Assembly: GCA_902556405.1 (NCBI GenBank)
Contig: CACDWF010000010.1
Location: forward strand, 1-60,409
Direction of reading: 5' to 3'
Source of the DNA: an uncultured Alphaproteobacteria bacterium
GTDB lineage: Bacteria; Pseudomonadota; Alphaproteobacteria; Rhodobacterales; Rhodobacteraceae
Length of the DNA: 60,409 nt
Part shown: in pieces, positions 56,118 to 60,409 of the stretch
How the letters are laid out: every line of letters begins with the position of its first letter
Numbering within the stretch: the stretch's first letter is position 1
Notes under the pieces: model-generated
Database searches by the model: none
What the model was told of the DNA's origin: nothing
The model's input: only the letters and a program-made list of their open reading frames with translations
Made by a program: the position numbers and the translations under genes

Positions 56118-56182
56118 GATTTGAGCTTTAATTATCTATCACGGTATCATTAGCCATAAATTGTTAAACTTTTTTATTCAGA

Positions 56183-56352
56183 TTGACAACACTTTTCACA
56201 CCAGTTTTCGTGATTTTCCTAATTACGTATAATAAGGATTAGAAGAATAAGAACTATTTTAAAGGGTTAATAGAATTCTGATAACTCCTGATAACAATGT
56301 CCAGGGGTTTTGATCTCATGTACCGTAGGTTCGAATCCTACCACCCCAGCCA
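56183..56352 (+). repeat. Cassette boundary 5: conserved arm plus tRNA-Gln 3' copy (att-like)
   Basis: Arm 56183-56303 begins TTGACAACACTTTTCACACC then AGTTTTCGTGATTTTCCT and contains TATTTTAAAGGGTTA and TCCTGATAACAATGTCCA. The second 12-base repeat is eroded. The tRNA copy is 56304-56352 with three mismatches in 49. Confidence 0.83.
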
Positions 56353-56514
56353 TACTGAATTTAAATTAAGATCTTACAAAAATTACCCGATACTAAGGTA
56401 TAGAAAACATCTAAATATCAAAACTAGGTGGGCTATCGCTAAAGATATTATCATATCTATAAGACTAGTATATGCTTTTTAAATTGCAAAGAAGATGAGA
56501 AAGGAATTTTAAAT

Positions 56515-57342
56515 ATGTCTAGAACTACAAAAATATCAGTGGGTTCCATTCAAGTAACAGCACTTAGAGATGGTGAGCTTTATCTCCCGAAAGAGGCACT
56601 TGTTAATTTAAAAGAGGAAGATGCAGCAACAATAAATAATAGCGAAAATAGTGAGCTTGCATATGGTAACGTTAACGCATACTTGATCCAAAGCGCTAAT
56701 CGAAATCTTTTAATTGACGCAGGATGTAGGGAATTGTTTGGGCCTACCTGTGGTTTTCTTCAAGATGCTATAAATGAGACTGGACTAGAACTTAGGGATA
56801 TAACTGATTTGTTTTTTACGCATCTACACCCAGATCATATTGCTGGTGCAATAAGTACAGGTGGAATGGCTGTTTTTGAAAATGCAGCATTACAAGTATT
56901 GGAGTCAGAACACAATTTTTGGACAACAAATAACTTTGACCCCATCGAAGTAAACGGCGCTGATTGGGCAAATTTAGCAAGTGATGTTTTAGGCGCATAT
57001 AATGACAAAAAGGAAATAATTTCATTTACTAAAGATATAATTCCTGGTGTTTCACTAATAAGCATACCAGGTCATACTCCAGGCCACTCTGGGTTTAGAG
57101 TTGATAGTGATAATCAGGCTCTTGTTCATTTAGGGGATATAATCCACGCTCCAAATCTGCAACTTAATGATCCAAATGCTTCCACAATATTCGATATAGA
57201 CAGTGGAGAAGCACTGAACTCTAGGAAGAAAATGCTTGATATGGTTAGTACGGACAGAGTTATGTGTACGAGCGGACACACTTTAGAGCCAAAATTCGGA
57301 TTTATTGAGAAGTATGGAACAGGTTATAAATTTACAGCTTGA
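56515..57342 (+). CDS. Metallo-beta-lactamase-fold hydrolase
   Basis: A 275-residue cytoplasmic MBL-fold protein. The metal-binding motif is THLHPDHIAGA near residue 102; GHTPGHSG near residue 188 supplies the next histidine, LVHLGDIIHAP the bridging aspartate, and SGHTLEPK the last histidine. NAYLIQSANRNLLIDAGC is the typical early strand. Substrate unknown (lactonases and thiolesterases share this pattern). A GAAAGGAA site precedes the ATG. It overlaps the next ORF slightly and starts segment F. Confidence 0.87.
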   Translation: MSRTTKISVGSIQVTALRDGELYLPKEALVNLKEEDAATINNSENSELAYGNVNAYLIQSANRNLLIDAGCRELFGPTCGFLQDAINETGLELRDITDLFFTHLHPDHIAGAISTGGMAVFENAALQVLESEHNFWTTNNFDPIEVNGADWANLASDVLGAYNDKKEIISFTKDIIPGVSLISIPGHTPGHSGFRVDSDNQALVHLGDIIHAPNLQLNDPNASTIFDIDSGEALNSRKKMLDMVSTDRVMCTSGHTLEPKFGFIEKYGTGYKFTA

Positions 57343-57389
57343 AAGTAAAAAAATATCAAGCTATTTTTTTCATCAGGGGAAATATTCTG

Positions 57390-59126
57390 ATGCAATTTTT
57401 CAAGACTTTAGGAATAGCCTTATTTATATTTTTGCAAAGCATGCCAGCGAACTCTAATTCATATGTTCGAGGCATCCAATATATGCTGAATCAATTAGGT
57501 TATGCAGCCGGAACAGAAGACGGGATAAAAGGAAAAAATACACTAAAGGCATTAACTAAATATTATGCCGACAATAATAAAGTTTTTGATGGAACCATTG
57601 ATGATAATGAATTGATAGATCTAAAAACTTCAGTGATAAGTTTAGGACTTCCTAAAATCGAGGAAACGAAAAATAAATTAAAGGTATACTTTTTTGGAAA
57701 TTTTATTTCAAATCAATCGAAATTAATAACGGACTCAAACTCACCATATTTTTTACCATCTGATCTATTTCAAAGAAAAAATGCCTCTGAACATAGAGAA
57801 GTATTCTTCATAAACCATATGGCATTCGGTAATTTAAATAATGACGATCGCCAAGATTTACTTATGTCTTATGAGATGGAAGTTTGTCCTAATGGCTATA
57901 CTCTCACATCTATAGGAGTGCCGTTGTGCGAACTAAAAAGTGATAATGACCGTTACCTAAATTTTACTGCATTTTTGGTAAGTATAAATGAACGAGACGA
58001 AACCGTTATCAATGATTTTGAGCATAATACATCTATGGGTAGAAATTGTCAGAGGCCGGTACTTGCCGATTTTAACAATGATGGAATTGATGACGTATAT
58101 TGCCCAAGTGCTTTTGGCCACACCTATAAAGGAAAATTTTATCATGGAGGAGCAGATGTCGTTTTCATTTCCAACAATAAAGGTTGGAAGCATGTAAAGG
58201 AGAAGGGAGATTTTGTTGATAAAAAAACAGGGCTATACCAAGGGTTTTCCCATGGCGTTACGGTTAATGATATTGATCATGATGGAGACTTAGATGTGGT
58301 AACTCCCCATATTAAATGGGAAAATACAAAAGGCGGGGGCAAGATATATTGCCATTTCAACGATGGTGCTGGAAACTTTACTGTAAAACACTGTGCTGAC
58401 CAGTTTGCTTTTGCAGTTACGAGCGGTGATTACAATGGCGATGGATTAGTTGATTTAATAGCTAGTGGAGGTTGGTTTGAAAAAAAATTGTATTCACATA
58501 ATAGTAGTAAGAAACATAATAATACCGTAGTTCTGTTTGGAGATGGTAATGGTAGTTTTAAAACCGGTTGGAAAAAAGTTCCTCAAGCTTATGACATTTA
58601 TGGATCGGGATATTTACTTTCACACATAGTGGATCTCGTATCATGGGACTTTGACGGAGATGGGGATCTAGATATAGCGGGAACAACCGTAGGCCCGCTT
58701 TACGCAGGAGGAACTCACACCATTTGGTCTAATAATGGGGAAGGTAAATTCACCATCGCAGATCAAATTCCAATGATTTCAGGAAAAAAGAGCTGGACTT
58801 CTGTAAAAGCGTGGAAGAAGGATGTTAAGTCTGAAAGTAATAGATGGAACTCATATTGTGGCAGCACCAAGTTAATTGATGTCAATAACGACAGTATGAT
58901 GGATATGTACTGCGATACCCCTACGCAGGATAAGCATGGTGGCTGGATTTTTCTTAACATGGGAGGACTGCAATTTAAAAAGATTTCTCCCTTGGAAGCA
59001 TGGAGTAGGGACTGGACCACTTACTACATCGGGCCAACAGGTTATTCATTGCAAAATTTTGAGGGTTACTCTGATCCAGATCTCTTTCAAACTCATTGGG
59101 AATATAAACCATTCTTTGAAAAATAA
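57390..59126 (+). CDS. Secreted FG-GAP/VCBS-repeat protein with N-terminal peptidoglycan-binding-like domain
   Basis: A 578-residue exported protein. After a signal peptide (LGIALFIFLQSMPANS) comes a short PG_binding_1-like domain (YMLNQLGYAAGTEDGIKGKN, ending about residue 80). The rest contains five to six calcium-binding FG-GAP-type motifs, such as DFNNDGIDDVYC, DIDHDGDLDVVT, DYNGDGLVDLIA, DFDGDGDLDIAG and DVNNDSMMDMYC, which form a beta-propeller. I chose ATG 57390 with AGGGGA upstream. Likely extracellular binding or adhesion; no enzyme motif. It belongs to segment F. Confidence 0.82.
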   Translation: MQFFKTLGIALFIFLQSMPANSNSYVRGIQYMLNQLGYAAGTEDGIKGKNTLKALTKYYADNNKVFDGTIDDNELIDLKTSVISLGLPKIEETKNKLKVYFFGNFISNQSKLITDSNSPYFLPSDLFQRKNASEHREVFFINHMAFGNLNNDDRQDLLMSYEMEVCPNGYTLTSIGVPLCELKSDNDRYLNFTAFLVSINERDETVINDFEHNTSMGRNCQRPVLADFNNDGIDDVYCPSAFGHTYKGKFYHGGADVVFISNNKGWKHVKEKGDFVDKKTGLYQGFSHGVTVNDIDHDGDLDVVTPHIKWENTKGGGKIYCHFNDGAGNFTVKHCADQFAFAVTSGDYNGDGLVDLIASGGWFEKKLYSHNSSKKHNNTVVLFGDGNGSFKTGWKKVPQAYDIYGSGYLLSHIVDLVSWDFDGDGDLDIAGTTVGPLYAGGTHTIWSNNGEGKFTIADQIPMISGKKSWTSVKAWKKDVKSESNRWNSYCGSTKLIDVNNDSMMDMYCDTPTQDKHGGWIFLNMGGLQFKKISPLEAWSRDWTTYYIGPTGYSLQNFEGYSDPDLFQTHWEYKPFFEK

Positions 59127-59150
59127 TTTCTACAGTTCTCATTTTAGAGC

Positions 59151-59179
59151 CTTGGGTTCAAATCCTACCACCCCAGCCA
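59151..59179 (+). repeat. Cassette boundary 6: short tRNA-Gln 3' remnant without arm
   Basis: CTTGGGTTCAAATCCTACCA then CCCCAGCCA matches the T-arm, acceptor end and CCA of tRNA-Gln with three mismatches in 29. No arm precedes it; the FG-GAP gene stops 24 bases upstream. Confidence 0.65.
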
Positions 59180-59234
59180 TCTATTGCTGAAATTCACGAT
59201 ACGTGATTGATTTTTTAATCAAAATCAAATCGAT

Positions 59235-59945
59235 TCAGTTAGCCATCTTTATGAAAATGTCCCCCATACCTCCTCTGACCTCTTTGAGTGGCGTATTATT
59301 TCTAAGTGGACAGTAGCTTCCAGTTATAACTTCTCTATTTATCTTTTCAATGTCCTTAGGTGAACAGATTTTGCCCTCGAATAGTACGCCAACTACAAGC
59401 CTTCCATTTATTTCAGTCACTAGTTTTTTATTGAGTGAGGTACCAACACAAATAGAATCTCTATCAACCTCTTCAGGAAAATCTGGCTTTTCACAGGGGT
59501 TTTTTATTGTTAATACGTTGATTAATTCTGTCTTACCATTGAATGTTTTCTCAAGCGCCTGCACCTGAACAAATTTCATCACATCACAAGAGCAGGGCCA
59601 ACAACACCTGTAAAGTAAGCCACAAATTAATTCATCTTCATCCTGGCCTTTAACGGAAACAAATTCAGGTTGAGAACCGGGACGTACAAGTGACCCAGAG
59701 ACACTACAATACATTTTATTTTTCTCGAAAAACTCGTCTCTAGAGTTCGAATTATCTAAAATATACTTAAAAAATAGCGCACCGCCCGCATTTCTATTTT
59801 TGTTTGGAAATATTTTCCCCCAATCTGCTCGTAATTCTTCGTAATAACGTATCAATTTTGAACTATCTGAACTTGGAGTCTGTCCTAAGCTTATTGAGGG
59901 GATCAATAAGCACATAACAAAAAGTGTGAAATAAAATCGAGTCAT
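59235..59945 (-). CDS. Secreted hypothetical protein with a cysteine cluster
   Basis: A 236-residue protein with a clear signal peptide (LFVMCLLIPSISLGQTP). It includes a cysteine cluster LYRCCWPCSCDVMKF near residue 112 and further single cysteines, perhaps a metal or disulfide site of thioredoxin-like type. I recognise no family. It starts one base after the stop of the upstream UnbV/ASPIC-domain gene on the same strand and so is probably co-translated with it. Confidence 0.65.
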   Translation of the reverse strand: MTRFYFTLFVMCLLIPSISLGQTPSSDSSKLIRYYEELRADWGKIFPNKNRNAGGALFFKYILDNSNSRDEFFEKNKMYCSVSGSLVRPGSQPEFVSVKGQDEDELICGLLYRCCWPCSCDVMKFVQVQALEKTFNGKTELINVLTIKNPCEKPDFPEEVDRDSICVGTSLNKKLVTEINGRLVVGVLFEGKICSPKDIEKINREVITGSYCPLRNNTPLKEVRGGMGDIFIKMAN

Positions 59946-59946
59946 A

Positions 59947-60409
59947 TCAATTTGTTTTATTTTGGTTGAAAATATATTGCTGGTTCAGCTTCTCAATTTT
60001 GTATTTTGATTGTTGACCGTCAGTCCAATTTATCTGAATGTATTCAATCTCTTCATTTTTGCGGATACCAAAATGAGCAATTGGTTCCATCTGGCATAAA
60101 TAGCCAGAGCCTGCATCTATAGTTTTAGCGTGGGTTCGTAAATTTGTCTTAAGTATTACGGTAGCACCTCTTGCTGGCGCATCATTAGAGTTTCTAGGTT
60201 CTATTCTTAAATATTGAAAATCGTCCTTAACATTAGCTGAAAAAAGGCTTAATGGTTCAGGGGCACTTTCACCGTGAGCAATCAGTAGTTCCAAAATTCC
60301 GTCACCATTTAAGTCTGCTACTGCTCCACCGGTGCCCAGACCTGACTTTTCTAGAGCATTAGTCAGTTCCAACTGTTCTAGTTTATTGTTATCGAGAACT
60401 CTAAATAAT
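59947..60409 (-). CDS. C-terminal part of a CRTAC1-like FG-GAP protein with ASPIC/UnbV domain (partial)
   Basis: The frame is open from the right window edge to its stop at 59947. It contains an FG-GAP motif ADLNGDGILELLIAH and then the ASPIC/UnbV domain: YLRIEPRNSNDAPARGATVI, AGSGYLCQMEPIAHFGI, and IQINWTDGQQSKY. Such proteins are secreted and surface-associated. The start lies outside the window; an internal TTG at 60372 is not the real start. Confidence 0.82.
   Translation of the reverse strand, partial: LFRVLDNNKLEQLELTNALEKSGLGTGGAVADLNGDGILELLIAHGESAPEPLSLFSANVKDDFQYLRIEPRNSNDAPARGATVILKTNLRTHAKTIDAGSGYLCQMEPIAHFGIRKNEEIEYIQINWTDGQQSKYKIEKLNQQYIFNQNKTN

Larger units (their letters stand above)
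42302..60409 (+). mobile_element. tRNA-Gln-anchored island: array of at least seven integrated cassettes, open at the right edge
   Basis: The island starts at the intact tRNA-Gln and is divided by direct repeats of the tRNA 3' part into segments A 42377-49695, B 49696-51326, C 51327-52762, D 52763-54857, E 54858-56352, F 56353-59179 and G from 59180. Four boundaries also carry the same arm sequence upstream of the tRNA copy. This is the pattern left by repeated tyrosine-recombinase integration into one tRNA gene. No integrase, relaxase, transposase or phage structural gene is visible. The right end lies beyond the window. Confidence 0.8.

Noticed and set aside
42377-60409. Prophage or integrative conjugative element
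   Set aside because: No structural, replication, relaxase or secretion genes are seen, only cargo and att-like repeats.

Overview
The window is an AT-rich bacterial chromosome segment, most likely from a marine alphaproteobacterium (SAR116, AEGEAN-169 or SAR11-like lineages fit; the exact clade cannot be read from the sequence). Pointers are a class I lysyl-tRNA synthetase, an NDUFS4-type complex I accessory protein beside tRNA-Arg and uvrB, a DctPQM TRAP transporter, an mreBCD-mrdA-rodA operon, a long Mrp-type antiporter operon and frequent TTG starts with good ribosome binding sites.

Layout. 1-1866: end of a dehydrogenase-like gene, a nitronate monooxygenase and a convergent enoyl-CoA hydratase. 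2109-7575: a TPP riboswitch followed by a thiamin salvage and uptake operon (thiM, thiE, thiD, a ThiY-like binding protein, tenA, an ABC ATPase and a permease). 7707-11186: a small heat-shock protein, a small ORF and the TRAP transporter. 11327-14347: pgi, an EamA exporter, tRNA-Arg(UCU) and the NDUFS4-like gene. 14461-25782: uvrB, lysK, dacB, nadD, ettA, gltX and nadE. 25938-33852: an 18-repeat secreted MORN protein, the elongasome operon and a 2-hydroxyacid dehydrogenase. 33849-41310: ten minus-strand Mrp/Mnh genes with three NuoL/M/N-like antiporter subunits. 41403-42248: kdsA.

42302 to the right edge is an accessory island anchored on an intact tRNA-Gln(UUG). Downstream of it the 3' part of that tRNA recurs at 49647, 51278, 52714, 54827 (partial), 56304 and 59151 (partial). 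Four of the copies are preceded by the same roughly 122-base sequence, which begins with a tandem TTTTGACAACA repeat. This reads as repeated site-specific integration at one tRNA, giving a head-to-tail array of at least seven segments carrying one to seven genes each: a LysR/ABC transporter/SnoaL set; a lone DEAD-box helicase; a DsbA-like gene with an in-frame stop plus a DUF1330 gene; an MDR oxidoreductase plus a DUF924 gene; a frameshifted secreted hydrolase; an MBL hydrolase plus a secreted FG-GAP protein; and further secreted proteins. No integrase is visible in these 18 kb. The leftmost segment has a perfect tRNA copy at its end and the others are mutated, as expected if new elements enter next to the intact tRNA.

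The main candidate for something new is this integrase-less, small-cargo, tRNA-Gln-anchored cassette array. Secondary points are a possible alternative fold of the TPP riboswitch, an apparent ATA start in the Mrp operon, an A11 frameshift and a TGA interruption in island genes, and an ABC transporter lacking its own ATPase. All calls come from reading the sequence; no database search was run, and membrane segments were judged by eye.
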